In this document: positions 27,554 to 37,488 of the stretch, piece after piece
Layout: each line of letters starts with the position of its first letter
How positions within the stretch are numbered: position 1 is the first letter of the stretch
Translations under genes and position numbers: made by a program
Assembly (NCBI RefSeq): GCF_900258035.1
Contig: NZ_OGTP01000008.1
Location: forward strand, 124,001-188,000
Reading direction: 5' to 3'
DNA: 64,000 nt
Source: Caballeronia novacaledonica
GTDB lineage: Bacteria > Pseudomonadota > Gammaproteobacteria > Burkholderiales > Burkholderiaceae
Notes under the pieces: generated by a model
Database searches by the model: none
What the model was told of the DNA's origin: nothing
Seen by the model: only the letters and a program-made list of their open reading frames with translations

Positions 27554-29167
27554 ATGGATGCATCGACCTTCGACTACATCATCGTGGGCGCCGGCTCGGC
27601 CGGCTGCATCCTCGCTGATCGCCTGAGCGAGTCGGGCAAGTTTCGCGTGCTGCTGCTCGAGGCGGGCAGCGCGGACAAATCCATGTGGTTGCGCATGCCG
27701 CTCGGATTCGCGAAGCTGTTCTATCACCCGAAGTACAACTGGCGCTACGAGACCGTGCAGCAGCGCGAACTCGCGGGCCAGCGCGTCTATACGCCGCGCG
27801 GCAAGGTGCTGGGCGGGTCGGGCGCGATCAACGCGATGATCTACGTGCGCGGCCAGCGCGAGGATTTCGACGACTGGACCGCGCAGGGCAATCCCGGCTG
27901 GGGCTGGGACGACGTGCTGCCCTGGTTCAAGCGGCTGGAATCGCACCACGTGGGCGATACCGAATGGCACAGCAGCCGCGGCAAGATCCGCATCACGCGA
28001 GATCCGGTGCACCCGATCTGCGATTCGTTTTTCGAGGCGTGCGCGGCGCTCGGCCACCGCTCCAACGATGATTTCAACGGCGCACGGCTCGAGGGCTTCG
28101 GCGTCTACGACATCAACACGCGCAACGGGCAGCGGGATTCGTCGTGCACCGCGTATCTGCATCCCGCCATGAAGCGTCCGAATGTCGTGGTACAGACGGA
28201 CGCCATCGTGGATCGCGTCCTCTTCGACAGGAACCGGACGGCGACGGGTGTCGATGTCCTGATCAAGGGCCATCGCCAGCACTTCGCCGCGCGTCGCGAG
28301 GTCATTCTCAGCGCCGGCGCCGTCGAAACGCCAAAGCTGCTGCAATGCTCGGGCGTGGGTGACGCGGACCTGCTGCACAAGCACCAGATTCCCGTGATCC
28401 GCCATGCGCCCGCGGTCGGCCAGAACCTGCAGGATCATCTGTGCGCGTCGTACTACTATCGCGCGAACTGCGCGACCGTGAACGACGAGGTGCGCAGCCT
28501 GCCCCAGCAGGCGCGAGCCATGTTCCAGTACCTGTTCCGGCGCAACGGAATTTTCGCGACGACGGTCAAGGCCGGCGGATTTCTGCGCACGAACGGCGCG
28601 CAAACGGCGCCCAACGTGCAGTTGTACTTCAATCCGCTTTCGTATGTCCTGCCGGAATCGGGTGGCATGCCGCGCGTCGAGCCGTACTCGGGCTACACGA
28701 TCTTTTTCGCACCCTGCCGGCCGACCAGCCGCGGCACCATCGAACTGACCAGCGCCGACATTCACGCGGCGCCGCGCATCGACCCCAACTACCTGTCGAC
28801 GGAACACGATCAGGCCGAGGCGATCGCGGGCAGCCGGCTCGTGCGCGATCTCGCCGCGACGTCGCCGCTCAAGCGAGTGACGGCCGAAGAAGTGCGTCCG
28901 GCCGAAGCAGTCTCCGACGACGCCAGCATGCTGCAGTTCTTTCGCGAGCAGAGCGGATCGATCTACCACCTCTGTGGTTCGTGCGCGATGGGCAGCGATA
29001 CGCAACGCTCCGTCGTGAACAGCCGGTTGCAGGTACACGGCATGACGAACCTGCGTGTGGTGGACGCCTCGGTGTTCCCGAACATCACGTCGGGCAACAT
29101 CAACGCTCCCACGATGATGGTCGCGGAAAAGGCGGCCGACATGATCCTGGCGGACGTCGCCGCCTGA
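27554..29167 (+). CDS. GMC-family FAD-dependent oxidoreductase (choline dehydrogenase-like)
   Basis: The 537-residue protein has the FAD-binding GAGSAG at residues 12-17, the GMC signature GGSGAINAMIYVRGQ near 90-105, a second signature SAGAVETPKLLQCSG, and the C-terminal active-site pair His (IYHLCGSCAMG) and Asn (SGNINAPTMM). GMC enzymes oxidise alcohols to aldehydes, which would feed the aldehyde dehydrogenase of the same operon. The start at 27554 was chosen for the MDASTFDYIIVGAG opening; an in-frame GTG at 27548 overlapping the previous TAG is also possible. There is no signal peptide, so it acts in the cytoplasm. Confidence 0.9.
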   Translation: MDASTFDYIIVGAGSAGCILADRLSESGKFRVLLLEAGSADKSMWLRMPLGFAKLFYHPKYNWRYETVQQRELAGQRVYTPRGKVLGGSGAINAMIYVRGQREDFDDWTAQGNPGWGWDDVLPWFKRLESHHVGDTEWHSSRGKIRITRDPVHPICDSFFEACAALGHRSNDDFNGARLEGFGVYDINTRNGQRDSSCTAYLHPAMKRPNVVVQTDAIVDRVLFDRNRTATGVDVLIKGHRQHFAARREVILSAGAVETPKLLQCSGVGDADLLHKHQIPVIRHAPAVGQNLQDHLCASYYYRANCATVNDEVRSLPQQARAMFQYLFRRNGIFATTVKAGGFLRTNGAQTAPNVQLYFNPLSYVLPESGGMPRVEPYSGYTIFFAPCRPTSRGTIELTSADIHAAPRIDPNYLSTEHDQAEAIAGSRLVRDLAATSPLKRVTAEEVRPAEAVSDDASMLQFFREQSGSIYHLCGSCAMGSDTQRSVVNSRLQVHGMTNLRVVDASVFPNITSGNINAPTMMVAEKAADMILADVAA

Positions 29168-29211
29168 TCCGATCCGGCCTGCAGGAGACAATTTTTTCCG
29201 GTTAAAAGACA

Positions 29212-30357
29212 ATGAAGAAAGAACGAAAAATATATCGTTTCGCATCACTAATCGTACTGCTCTCGGGGTTGCCGGTTGCAAGCCACGCGGAGAGCAGCGT
29301 GACGCTGTACGGGATCATCGACGGTGGCATCACTTACGTGAGCAACACGGGAGGTGCCCACGTCGTGAAGTTCGATGATGGCGTGTCGTGGGGCAACCGC
29401 TGGGGCCTGAAGGGCACCGAGGATCTCGGCGGCGGCCTGTCGGCGGTATTCGCGCTCGAAAACGGATTTCGTCTGGGCAACGGCACATCGGCACAGGGTG
29501 GAGCCGAATTCGGCCGGCAAGCCTATGTGGGCCTGAGCAACACGTGGGGCACGCTGTCGCTCGGCGATCAGTACGACATGACGCGGGAAATCATGTCGAA
29601 CTACAACATCTCCGGCTGGGCGAGCGGATACGCGATTCACCAGGGCGACTTCGACCGCATCAACGGCGACCGGCTGCCGAATTCGGTGAAATTCGCCTCG
29701 AAGGAATTCGCGGGCTTTTCGTTTGGCGGCGTGTACTCGTTCGGTGGCGTGGCGGGAGACTTCCACCAGAAAAGCGCATGGAGTGCCGGCGCGCACTATG
29801 CGAACGGCGGCTTCTCGATCGGCGCGGCCTACACCCAACTGAACGATCCCTACGGCATCTACGCGTTCGACCCGTACGCGATGATCGGCACGAGCACGTT
29901 CCTCGGCCGCCCGACGATCAGCGTGAATCCGTCAACCGGCGCAATCACGGACCTGTACGCCAGCACACCGTTCCCGGTGGACAAGCAAGGCACGTTCGGC
30001 GTCGGCTCGAGCTACATCATCGACAAGATCACGCTGATGGGCAACGTGACCTACACGACCATCAAGGCGTTCGGCAGTTCGTCGCACATGTGGGTCGGCG
30101 AAGGCGGTGCCAACTGGCAGGTCACGCCGGCGTTCAGCGCCATCGGCGGCTATCAGTACACGAATTTCGAGGGCCATCACTGGAACCAGTTGTCGGCGGG
30201 CCTGCACTACCTGCTGTCGAAGCGGACGGACATCTACCTGTCCGGCGACTGGCTGAGGGCGTCGCAGGGCGTCGATGCGGTGATCGGATACAGCTTTGCG
30301 CCATCGACGTCCGCGACGCAAGCGGACGTGCGCATCGGGATGCGTCATTCATTCTAG
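29212..30357 (+). CDS. Outer-membrane porin (Gram-negative porin, OmpC/Omp38 type)
   Basis: The 381-residue precursor has a signal peptide with cleavage after VASHA (residue 26). The mature start is ESSVTLYGIIDGGITYVS, followed by GLKGTEDLGGGLSAVFALENGF and the C-terminal RIGMRHSF ending in Phe, the classic beta-proteobacterial trimeric porin. It probably admits the pathway substrate. The only strong ribosome-site-like sequence (AGGAGA at about 29182) lies some 25 nt before ATG 29212, too far for normal use, with AAAAGA nearer. The gene is co-directional with the operon and 44 nt after the GMC gene. Confidence 0.93.
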   Translation: MKKERKIYRFASLIVLLSGLPVASHAESSVTLYGIIDGGITYVSNTGGAHVVKFDDGVSWGNRWGLKGTEDLGGGLSAVFALENGFRLGNGTSAQGGAEFGRQAYVGLSNTWGTLSLGDQYDMTREIMSNYNISGWASGYAIHQGDFDRINGDRLPNSVKFASKEFAGFSFGGVYSFGGVAGDFHQKSAWSAGAHYANGGFSIGAAYTQLNDPYGIYAFDPYAMIGTSTFLGRPTISVNPSTGAITDLYASTPFPVDKQGTFGVGSSYIIDKITLMGNVTYTTIKAFGSSSHMWVGEGGANWQVTPAFSAIGGYQYTNFEGHHWNQLSAGLHYLLSKRTDIYLSGDWLRASQGVDAVIGYSFAPSTSATQADVRIGMRHSF

Positions 30358-30387
30358 GCTGCAGCAGAGCCGCTACAATTGACGCCG

Positions 30388-31164
30388 ATGAAACCGATCG
30401 AGTCCCCTCCTCCCGAAAAGTCAAAGGCGCCGGCCGTGGACGGCGCCTTCGACATCATGCAGACGCTCGTTCAGTCGACCTACCCGCTCTCGCTCACGGA
30501 GATCGCCGATCGCGTGAACATGCCGGTGGCGAGCTGCCACCGGATCATCAATGCATTGCTGCGCCGCGGGCTGGTCGTGCAGGACCTGCAGCGCCGGAAG
30601 TCGTATTGCATGGGGGCGATGCTGTTTCAGATGGCATCGGCCGCGTATTTCCAGCAGCCGATCGTGCCGCTCTTCCACTCCATCGCAGACGTGCTGAAGA
30701 ACGAACTGCACCAGTCGATCAATCTCAGCGTGCTCGCGGGTTCCCATACGCTCGTCGTCGCGCACGTACCGTGGCCGTTCGTGGAAAATCACGGTGTGTA
30801 TGTCGGGCTGTCGAATGTCCTGCATCGCACCGCCGCCGGCAAGGCGATGATGAGCATGCATCCCGTAACGATCCAGAAGCAGTACTGGGAGACCTATATC
30901 GCGGATCGGGAATCGAAAGCGGACAACGCGGGACATCCGCTGGAAGCGTGGTTGCACGAACTGAGCGAAATCCGGCGCGTCGGCTATGCGCTGACGAAGA
31001 CCGAAACCCTTGCCGGCGTCTTCACGCTGGCCGCGCCCGTGCTCAACCGGCGGGGCGAGCCGCTCGCCGCCATGGCCGTGTGCTTCGATACGCAACGCGA
31101 CATCCGGGCGACGGCCACGCCGCTCATCCAAGCGACGTGGCAATTGTCCGCGCGGCTCGGGTAG
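30388..31164 (+). CDS. IclR-family transcriptional regulator
   Basis: This 258-residue regulator has an N-terminal winged helix (AFDIMQTLVQSTYPLSLTEIADRVNMPVAS split over helix-turn-helix, about residues 18-70). A C-terminal effector domain contains SINLSVLAG, HRTAAGKAMMS and the TLAGVFTLAAPV segment. ATG 30388 was chosen over a TTG three codons upstream. It ends the catabolic operon, 30 nt after the porin. It probably binds the GGAAA/TTTCC palindromes at 23148-23192 and responds to a pathway acid; both points are inference from family habits and location. Confidence 0.92.
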   Translation: MKPIESPPPEKSKAPAVDGAFDIMQTLVQSTYPLSLTEIADRVNMPVASCHRIINALLRRGLVVQDLQRRKSYCMGAMLFQMASAAYFQQPIVPLFHSIADVLKNELHQSINLSVLAGSHTLVVAHVPWPFVENHGVYVGLSNVLHRTAAGKAMMSMHPVTIQKQYWETYIADRESKADNAGHPLEAWLHELSEIRRVGYALTKTETLAGVFTLAAPVLNRRGEPLAAMAVCFDTQRDIRATATPLIQATWQLSARLG

Positions 31165-31231
31165 CACAAGGCGCGGGCTTTTCGTATTTCGATGGACCCA
31201 GATGCGAACATCCGTTCGCCCCAACATTTAC

Positions 31232-31260
31232 TTGACATCTAAACTATCAAAACCTAAATT
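31232..31260 (+). promoter_or_regulatory. Sigma-70-type promoter of the aminobenzoate operon
   Basis: TTGACA (31232-31237, perfect -35) and TAAATT (31255-31260) are 17 nt apart in a locally AT-rich gap. Transcription would begin near 31267, with GGAG and ATG 31295 following. It should drive the long plus-strand run to at least 39530. Confidence 0.65.
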
Positions 31261-31294
31261 ATCGACGTGAGGAGACAACGGTCGGAGAGCGAGC

Positions 31295-33679
31295 ATGCGT
31301 ATCGTCTGTATCGGCGGAGGCCCGGCGGGCCTGTATTTCGGGCTTTTGATGAAGCGCCGCCACCCTGACTACGACATCACCGTGGTCGAGCGCAACCGCC
31401 CTTACGACACGTTCGGCTGGGGCGTCGTGTTCTCGGACCAGACACTCGGCAATCTGCGCGCGGCGGACCCGCAAAGCGCCGACGCCATCCTCGATGCCTT
31501 CAATCACTGGGACGACATCGAAGTCCACATCGGCGGCCGCGCGATCCGCTCGTCGGGTCATGGCTTCTGCGGCATCGGCCGCAAACGTCTGCTGAATATT
31601 CTGCAAGCGCGTTGCGAAGCGCTCGGCGTGAAGCTCGTCTTCGAAACGCACGTCATCAACGACGACGACTACGACGCCGATCTCATCATCGCGAGCGACG
31701 GCGCGAACAGCGCGATCCGGCAGAAATACGCGTCGACGTATCAACCGGACATCGATCTGCGCGATTGCCGCTTCGTGTGGCTCGGCACGAACAAGTGCTT
31801 CGACGCCTTCACGTTCGCATTCGAAAAGACCGAATGGGGCTGGTTTCAGGCGCATGCCTATCGTTTCGACGACAGCACGTCGACGTTCATCGTCGAGGCG
31901 CCCGAGCGCGTCTGGCGCGCCGCCGGCCTCGCCGACATGAGCAAGGAAGACGGCATCGCGTTTTGCGAAAAGCTCTTCGCGAAGTATCTCGACGGCCACG
32001 CGTTGATATCGAATGCCACGCACTTGCGCGGCTCGGCGCAATGGATTCGCTTTCCGCGCGTCGTGAATCGCGAATGGGTGCATTGGCGTGACGGCGCGAA
32101 CGGCAAGCGCACGCCTATCGTCCTGATGGGCGATGCGGCGCATACCGCGCACTTTTCCATCGGTTCCGGCACGAAGCTCGCGCTCGAAGACTCGATCGAA
32201 CTGGCGAACAGCATCGACACCGCATTCGCAAAGCAGCGCGGCGATCTCGAAGGCGCGCTCGCGCATTACGCGCAAGTACGCAGCGTCGATGTGCTGCGTA
32301 TCCAGAACGCCGCGCGCAATTCGACCGAATGGTTCGAACACGTGGACCGTTACGCGACGTTCGCGCCTGAGCAGTTCGCCTATTCGCTGCTCACGCGCTC
32401 GCAGCGCATCTCGCATGAAAATCTGCGCGAACGCGATGCGCACTATCTCGCCTCGTTCGAAGACTGGCTCGCCGCGCGCGCGGGCATCGAGCGCGATGCA
32501 CGGCAACGTTCCGTGCCGCCGATGTTCACGCCGTTCAAGTTGCGCGGGGTCACGCTGAAGAACCGTGTCGTCGTGTCGCCGATGGCGCAGTATTCCGCCG
32601 TCGATGGGATCGCGGGCGACTATCACCTGATGCATCTCGGCGCGCGCGCGATGGGCGGCGCGGCGCTCGTGATGACGGAGATGACGTGCGTGTCGCCCGA
32701 AGCGCGCATCACGCCCGGATGTCCCGGCATGTACGCGCCGGAGCATCTCGCCGCGTGGACGCGCATCGTCGATTTCGTGCATGCGCAATCGGACGCGAAG
32801 ATCGGCATGCAGCTCGGACATGCGGGCGCGAAGGCATCGACGCGCGTGAGCTGGGAAGGCATCGATCAGCCGCTTCCGGATGGAAACTGGCCGCTCGTGT
32901 CCGCCTCGCCGCAACAGTATCTGCACTGCGTGAGTCAGTGGTCGCGCGAGGCCTCGCACGAGGAATTGCGAGAGATCGAAGCGCAGTTCGTGCGCGCCAC
33001 CGAAATGGCCGCGCAAGCGGGCTTCGACTGGCTCGAATTGCACTGCGCGCACGGTTATTTTCTGTCGAGCTTTCTTTCGCCGTTGACGAATCGTTGCACA
33101 GATCAATACGGCGGCTCGCTCGACAATCGCCTGCGCTATCCGCTCGAAGTATTCAGGGCGATGCGGGCGGCATGGCCGCAAGACAAGCCGATGTCCGTTC
33201 GCATTTCCGCGCACGACTGGGTCGATGGCGGCACGACGCCCGACGATGCCGTCGAGATCGCGCGCGCGTTCAAGGCGGCGGGCGCGGACATGATCGACGT
33301 GTCGTCGGGACAGGTCAGCAAGCAGGAAAAGCCCGTGTACGGCCGCATGTTCCAGACGCCGTTCGCCGATCGCATCCGCAACGAAGCGGGCATTGCGACC
33401 ATCGCCGTCGGCGCGATATCGGAAGCGGATCACGTGAACAGCATCATCGCGGCGGGACGCGCGGATCTCTGCGCGGTGGCGCGCCCGCATCTCGCGAATC
33501 CATCGTGGACGCTGAACGAAGCCGCGAAGATCGGTTACTTCGATGTCGCGTGGCCGAAGCAGTACGCCGCCGCCAAATCGCAACTCGAACGCAATCTCGA
33601 ACGCGAGCGCGCCTTGGCTGCCGACACCGCGCGCCTCACGCCGCAGGAACGCGCGCAACGCGCCGAAGGAACGGTCTGA
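31295..33679 (+). CDS. abmA: Bifunctional FAD monooxygenase / Old Yellow Enzyme (2-aminobenzoyl-CoA monooxygenase/reductase or salicylyl-CoA 5-hydroxylase type)
   Basis: This 794-residue fusion begins [20 protein letters not shown], an FAD-binding aromatic hydroxylase domain (about 1-390) with [24 protein letters not shown]. An FMN Old Yellow Enzyme domain follows from about residue 408 ([46 protein letters not shown]). This architecture is known from 2-aminobenzoyl-CoA monooxygenase/reductase of Azoarcus evansii, which hydroxylates and then reduces the ring of the CoA thioester; database names often call it salicylyl-CoA 5-hydroxylase/oxidoreductase. A CoA ligase of the aminobenzoate type at 37893-39530 favours the anthranilate reading. 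GGAG precedes ATG by seven nt. It is the first gene of the operon. Confidence 0.9.
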   Translation: MRIVCIGGGPAGLYFGLLMKRRHPDYDITVVERNRPYDTFGWGVVFSDQTLGNLRAADPQSADAILDAFNHWDDIEVHIGGRAIRSSGHGFCGIGRKRLLNILQARCEALGVKLVFETHVINDDDYDADLIIASDGANSAIRQKYASTYQPDIDLRDCRFVWLGTNKCFDAFTFAFEKTEWGWFQAHAYRFDDSTSTFIVEAPERVWRAAGLADMSKEDGIAFCEKLFAKYLDGHALISNATHLRGSAQWIRFPRVVNREWVHWRDGANGKRTPIVLMGDAAHTAHFSIGSGTKLALEDSIELANSIDTAFAKQRGDLEGALAHYAQVRSVDVLRIQNAARNSTEWFEHVDRYATFAPEQFAYSLLTRSQRISHENLRERDAHYLASFEDWLAARAGIERDARQRSVPPMFTPFKLRGVTLKNRVVVSPMAQYSAVDGIAGDYHLMHLGARAMGGAALVMTEMTCVSPEARITPGCPGMYAPEHLAAWTRIVDFVHAQSDAKIGMQLGHAGAKASTRVSWEGIDQPLPDGNWPLVSASPQQYLHCVSQWSREASHEELREIEAQFVRATEMAAQAGFDWLELHCAHGYFLSSFLSPLTNRCTDQYGGSLDNRLRYPLEVFRAMRAAWPQDKPMSVRISAHDWVDGGTTPDDAVEIARAFKAAGADMIDVSSGQVSKQEKPVYGRMFQTPFADRIRNEAGIATIAVGAISEADHVNSIIAAGRADLCAVARPHLANPSWTLNEAAKIGYFDVAWPKQYAAAKSQLERNLERERALAADTARLTPQERAQRAEGTV

Positions 33680-33681
33680 TC

Positions 33682-34443
33682 ATGACGGCTCTCGCGAATC
33701 AGCACGCGGTCATCACGGGCGGAGGCAGCGGCATCGGTGCAGCGTGCGCCGAGGCGCTCGCACACGCGGGCGCGCGCATCACGCTGATGGGCCGCGATCT
33801 CGCGCGCCTCGAAGCGCAACGCGACGCGATGCGCGCGCATGGCGACGTCGCGTGCGTGAGCGTCGATGTGACGAATGAAGCGGCCGTCGAGGAAGCGTTC
33901 GCGCGCGCCGGTCCCGTCGATATCCTCGTCAACAACGCAGGCCACGCGCAAGCCGCGCCCTTCGCGCATACCGACGCCGCGCTCTGGCAACGCATGCTCG
34001 ACGTGAATCTCACCGGCGTGTTTCTCTGCACGCGCGCCGTGCTGCCATCGATGCTCGAACGGGGTCATGGCCGCATCGTGAATGTCGCGAGCACGGCGGG
34101 GCAAATCGGCTATGCGTATGTCGCGGCGTATTGCGCGGCGAAGCATGGCGTCATCGGTCTCACGCGCGCGCTCGCCGCGGAAGTGGCGACCAAAGGCGTC
34201 ACCGTCAACGCGGTGTGCCCCGGCTATACCGAAACCGAACTGCTGCGCGCATCGCTCGATCGGATCATGTCGAAGACTTCGCGCAGCGAACAGGACGCAC
34301 GCGATGCCCTCGTGCGTCATAACCCGCAACGCCGCTTCGTGCAGCCCGAGGAAGTCGCCAGCGCCGTGTTATGGCTGTGCGCGCCCGGTTCCGCTGCGAT
34401 GAACGGCCAGTCCATTTCCGTATCAGGTGGAGAAGTCACGTGA
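33682..34443 (+). CDS. Short-chain dehydrogenase, probable 3-hydroxyacyl-CoA dehydrogenase of the aromatic pathway
   Basis: This 253-residue classical SDR has TGGGSGIG at residues 12-19, NNAGHA, Ser in VNVASTAG, and YCAAK with catalytic Tyr and Lys. The start at ATG 33682 lies two nt after the stop of the monooxygenase/reductase. It ends [10 protein letters not shown], usual for FabG-like enzymes. It probably oxidises the hydroxyl of the alicyclic CoA intermediate after ring reduction. Substrate assignment rests on operon context. Confidence 0.87.
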   Translation: MTALANQHAVITGGGSGIGAACAEALAHAGARITLMGRDLARLEAQRDAMRAHGDVACVSVDVTNEAAVEEAFARAGPVDILVNNAGHAQAAPFAHTDAALWQRMLDVNLTGVFLCTRAVLPSMLERGHGRIVNVASTAGQIGYAYVAAYCAAKHGVIGLTRALAAEVATKGVTVNAVCPGYTETELLRASLDRIMSKTSRSEQDARDALVRHNPQRRFVQPEEVASAVLWLCAPGSAAMNGQSISVSGGEVT

Positions 34444-34997
34444 CCCACGCCGCACGCAACAAGAAGACGACCGCCGCGACGGAGAAAGCGCCGCGCAAGG
34501 GCATCGAGAAACCGGCGGATAACGTCGTCGATCTGGAGATGAGCACGGGCGCCGACAGTCACATGGGGCTGCGTCTCTGGCTGCGCATGCTCACGACGAC
34601 GAACCTCGTGCAAGCCGAATTGCGCAAGCGCCTGCGCACCGAGTTCGATACGACCTTGCCGCGCTTCGATCTGATGGCGCAGCTCGAGCGCCATCCGGAA
34701 GGCCTGAAGATGACCGAATTGTCGCGCCGCATGATGGTCACCGGCGGCAACGTGACCGGCATCGCGGATCAGCTCGAAAAGGAAGGGCTCGTCTCGCGCT
34801 ATACCGATCCGAACGATCGCCGCTCGATCAGCGTGCGTCTCACGGCGCAAGGCCGCATCGCTTTCGACAAGATGGCGACCGCGCACGAGCAGTGGGTCGT
34901 CGAAATGTTCGGCGGCCTCGAACTGGACGAGAAATCGCAGACGCATCAGCGGCTCGGCAAGCTCAAGCAACATCTGATGAAAACGCTCAAGGATTGA
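34440..34997 (+). CDS. MarR-family transcriptional regulator of the aminobenzoate operon
   Basis: This 185-residue regulator begins at GTG 34440, overlapping the SDR stop as GTGA, with GGAG eight nt upstream. It has a basic disordered N-terminus of about 45 residues, then the MarR winged helix: [42 protein letters not shown] and [15 protein letters not shown]. MarR proteins in aromatic operons are commonly CoA-thioester-responsive repressors. It lies inside the operon it likely controls. No clear operator palindrome was found at the 31232 promoter. Confidence 0.9.
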   Translation: MTHAARNKKTTAATEKAPRKGIEKPADNVVDLEMSTGADSHMGLRLWLRMLTTTNLVQAELRKRLRTEFDTTLPRFDLMAQLERHPEGLKMTELSRRMMVTGGNVTGIADQLEKEGLVSRYTDPNDRRSISVRLTAQGRIAFDKMATAHEQWVVEMFGGLELDEKSQTHQRLGKLKQHLMKTLKD

Positions 34998-35008
34998 AGG
35001 AGACAGCG

Positions 35009-35860
35009 ATGACCTCATCCGCCGCCGACGCGCTTCTCGCCGGCAATCGCATCACCCTCGCGGACTATCGCGCGACGCACTTCGGCTGGTCCGTGACGAA
35101 CGGCGTCGCGACCATCATGCTGAATCGACCCGAGCGCAAGAACCCGCTGACGTTCGAATCGTATGCGGCGTTGCGCGACCTGTTCCGCCAGCTCGCGTAT
35201 GCGACCGACGTGAAAGCCGTCGTGATTCACGGCGCGGGCGACAACTTCTGCTCCGGCGGCGACGTGCATGAAATCATCGCGCCGCTCATCGATCTGCCGA
35301 TGTCCGAGTTGCTGCTCTTCACGCGCATGACCGGCGATCTCGTCAAGGCGATGCGTCATTGTCCGCAGCCTGTCATCGCCGCCGTCGATGGCGTATGCGC
35401 GGGCGCGGGCGCGATCCTCGCGATGGCATCCGACATGCGGCTCGGCACCGCGCGCAGCAAGCTCGCATTCCTGTTCGCACGCGTCGGTCTAGCGGGCTGC
35501 GACATGGGCGCATGTTCGATCCTGCCGCGCATCATCGGCCAGGGGCGTGCCGCCGAATTGCTCTTCACGGGCCGCGCCGCGTCCGGCGACGAAGGCTACG
35601 ACTGGGGCTTCTATAACCGGCTCTGCACGCCGGACACCCTGCTCGACGAAGCCGCGAAACTGGCATCCGAACTCGTCGCGGGCCCGACCTTCGCGCACGG
35701 CATCACGAAGAAGATGCTGCATCAGGAATGGAGCATGAGCATCGACGAGGCGATCGAATCGGAAGCGCAGGCGCAGGCCATCTGCATGAGCACGCGCGAT
35801 TTCGAGCGCGCCTATCGCGCGTTCGCCGCAAAGACGCGTCCCGTCTTCGAAGGAGACTGA
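35009..35860 (+). CDS. Enoyl-CoA hydratase/isomerase (crotonase) family protein lacking the usual catalytic glutamates
   Basis: The 283-residue crotonase-fold protein has the CoA-binding segments [16 protein letters not shown] (oxyanion loop) and [22 protein letters not shown]. In hydratases the second segment normally carries a Glu (GGGCELAM) and a second Glu follows in FGxPE. Here the places read GAGAILAM and [10 protein letters not shown], so both acids are missing. It is therefore more likely an isomerase, hydrolase or C-C lyase of the alicyclic CoA pathway than a simple hydratase. ATG 35009 is preceded by GGAGACAGCG. It follows the MarR gene by 11 nt and abuts the acyl-CoA dehydrogenase. 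Confidence 0.87.
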   Translation: MTSSAADALLAGNRITLADYRATHFGWSVTNGVATIMLNRPERKNPLTFESYAALRDLFRQLAYATDVKAVVIHGAGDNFCSGGDVHEIIAPLIDLPMSELLLFTRMTGDLVKAMRHCPQPVIAAVDGVCAGAGAILAMASDMRLGTARSKLAFLFARVGLAGCDMGACSILPRIIGQGRAAELLFTGRAASGDEGYDWGFYNRLCTPDTLLDEAAKLASELVAGPTFAHGITKKMLHQEWSMSIDEAIESEAQAQAICMSTRDFERAYRAFAAKTRPVFEGD

Positions 35861-37042
35861 ATGAACGTCGATCCGCACAGCGCGCTCGCGTGGCCCTTCT
35901 TCGACGAACGGCATCGCGAACTCGCGCGCAATGCCGATGCTTGGGCCGGCGCGCATCTGAAGCACATCGATCACGCCGATACCGACGCGGCCTGCAAGCG
36001 CCTCGTGCGCATGCTGGGCGACGCGGGCTGGCTCAAGCACTGCATCGGCGGAACGCGGTACGGCGCATCGAACGAGTTCATCGACACGCGCGCCGTGTGC
36101 CTGCTTCGAGAAACGCTCGCGAAGCACGACGGCCTCGCCGACTTCGCCTTCGCGATGCAAGGTCTCGGCTCCGGCGCGATCTCGCTCGCGGGCACGGACG
36201 AACAGAAGGCGCGCTATTTGCCGCGCGTCGCGAACGGCACGGCATTGGCGGCATTCGCATTGTCCGAGCCCGAAGCCGGTTCGGATGTCGCGGCGATGTC
36301 GCTCGATGCGCGCATCGACGGCGATGCTTACGTGCTGAACGGCGACAAGACCTGGATCTCGAACGGCGGCATCGCGGATTTCTATGTCGTGTTCGCGCGC
36401 ACCGGCGAAGCGCCGGGCGCTCGCGGCATCGGCGCGTTCATCGTCGATGCGGATACGCAGGGGCTGGAGATCGCCGAACGCATCGACGTGATCGCGCCGC
36501 ATCCGCTCGCGCGCCTGCATTTCGATAACGCGCGCGTGCCGCGCAGCCAGATGCTCGGCGCGCCGGGCGAAGGCTTCAAGATCGCGATGCGCACGCTCGA
36601 TATCTTCCGCACGTCGGTTGCGGCCGCGTCGCTGGGCTTTGCGCGTCGCGCGATGCAGGAGGGACTCGATCGCGCTGCGTCGCGCAAGATGTTCGGCCAG
36701 ACGCTCGGCGATTTTCAGCTCACGCAGGCCAGGCTCGCGCAGATGGCGCTGACCATCGACACGAGCGCGCTGCTCGTCTATCGCGCCGCGTGGTTGCGCG
36801 ATCAGGGCGAGAACGTCACGCGCGAAGCGGCGATGGCGAAGTGGCACGCGAGCGAAGGCGCGCAGCAAGTGATCGATGCCGCCGTGCAGTTGTGGGGCGC
36901 TCTCGGCGTGAAACGCGGCACGGCAGTCGAATCGCTGTATCGCGAGATACGCGCGCTGCGCATCTACGAAGGCGCGACCGAAGTGCAGCAGTTGATCGTC
37001 GGACGAGACTTGCTGAAGGCGCACGGAGAACGTCAACGATGA
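35861..37042 (+). CDS. Acyl-CoA dehydrogenase
   Basis: This 393-residue FAD flavoprotein has [14 protein letters not shown] (FAD and substrate loop), [38 protein letters not shown], and the C-terminal catalytic Glu in [22 protein letters not shown] follows the crotonase TGA directly. It should introduce a double bond alpha-beta to the thioester in the aminobenzoate-derived CoA intermediate. The exact substrate is inferred from the operon. Confidence 0.92.
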   Translation: MNVDPHSALAWPFFDERHRELARNADAWAGAHLKHIDHADTDAACKRLVRMLGDAGWLKHCIGGTRYGASNEFIDTRAVCLLRETLAKHDGLADFAFAMQGLGSGAISLAGTDEQKARYLPRVANGTALAAFALSEPEAGSDVAAMSLDARIDGDAYVLNGDKTWISNGGIADFYVVFARTGEAPGARGIGAFIVDADTQGLEIAERIDVIAPHPLARLHFDNARVPRSQMLGAPGEGFKIAMRTLDIFRTSVAAASLGFARRAMQEGLDRAASRKMFGQTLGDFQLTQARLAQMALTIDTSALLVYRAAWLRDQGENVTREAAMAKWHASEGAQQVIDAAVQLWGALGVKRGTAVESLYREIRALRIYEGATEVQQLIVGRDLLKAHGERQR

Positions 37043-37488
37043 CACGAACCTTCGACATGCCGATGCGCATCCGCTTCGCGCATTGCGACCCGGCGGGCAT
37101 CGTCTATTTCCCGCAATACCTCGTGATGACGAACGCGCTCGTCGAGGACTGGTTCAACGACGCGCTCGGCATCGACTATGCGCGAATGATCTCGGCGCGT
37201 CGCGTCGGGCTGCCTATCGTCAAGCTCAATTGCGAGTTCGCGCGGCCGAGCCGCATGGGTGAGACGGTGACGCTCACGCTGGCCGTCGATTCGGTCGGGC
37301 AGCGCTCGATTCGCATCGACATCGTGTGTCAGTGCGACGGCGAAGTGCGCTTTCGCGCGAAGCAGGTTCTCGTGACGACATCGCTCGACGATGGCCGCTC
37401 GATCGACATTCCCCGCGACATCGCCGGCGCCATCGAACAGTTCGCGCCGGGCACGAGCCGCGCAATGCAAGAGGAGACACGCTCATGA
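37039..37488 (+). CDS. Hotdog-fold acyl-CoA thioesterase (4-hydroxybenzoyl-CoA thioesterase type)
   Basis: This 149-residue protein has the 4HBT signature [18 protein letters not shown], with catalytic Asp17. ATG overlaps the acyl-CoA dehydrogenase stop as ATGA, and its own stop overlaps the next start likewise. It probably releases CoA from dead-end aromatic thioesters, or from a pathway product, protecting the CoA pool. Such thioesterases are common in aerobic CoA-dependent aromatic operons. Confidence 0.9.
   Translation: MTRTFDMPMRIRFAHCDPAGIVYFPQYLVMTNALVEDWFNDALGIDYARMISARRVGLPIVKLNCEFARPSRMGETVTLTLAVDSVGQRSIRIDIVCQCDGEVRFRAKQVLVTTSLDDGRSIDIPRDIAGAIEQFAPGTSRAMQEETRS

Noticed and set aside
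17583..29205. The string ATTTTTTCCGGTT occurs before the right capsule arm (near 17588) and before the porin (near 29190)
   Set aside because: Only two copies, at different distances from the starts, with no symmetry. Probably chance in T-rich leaders.
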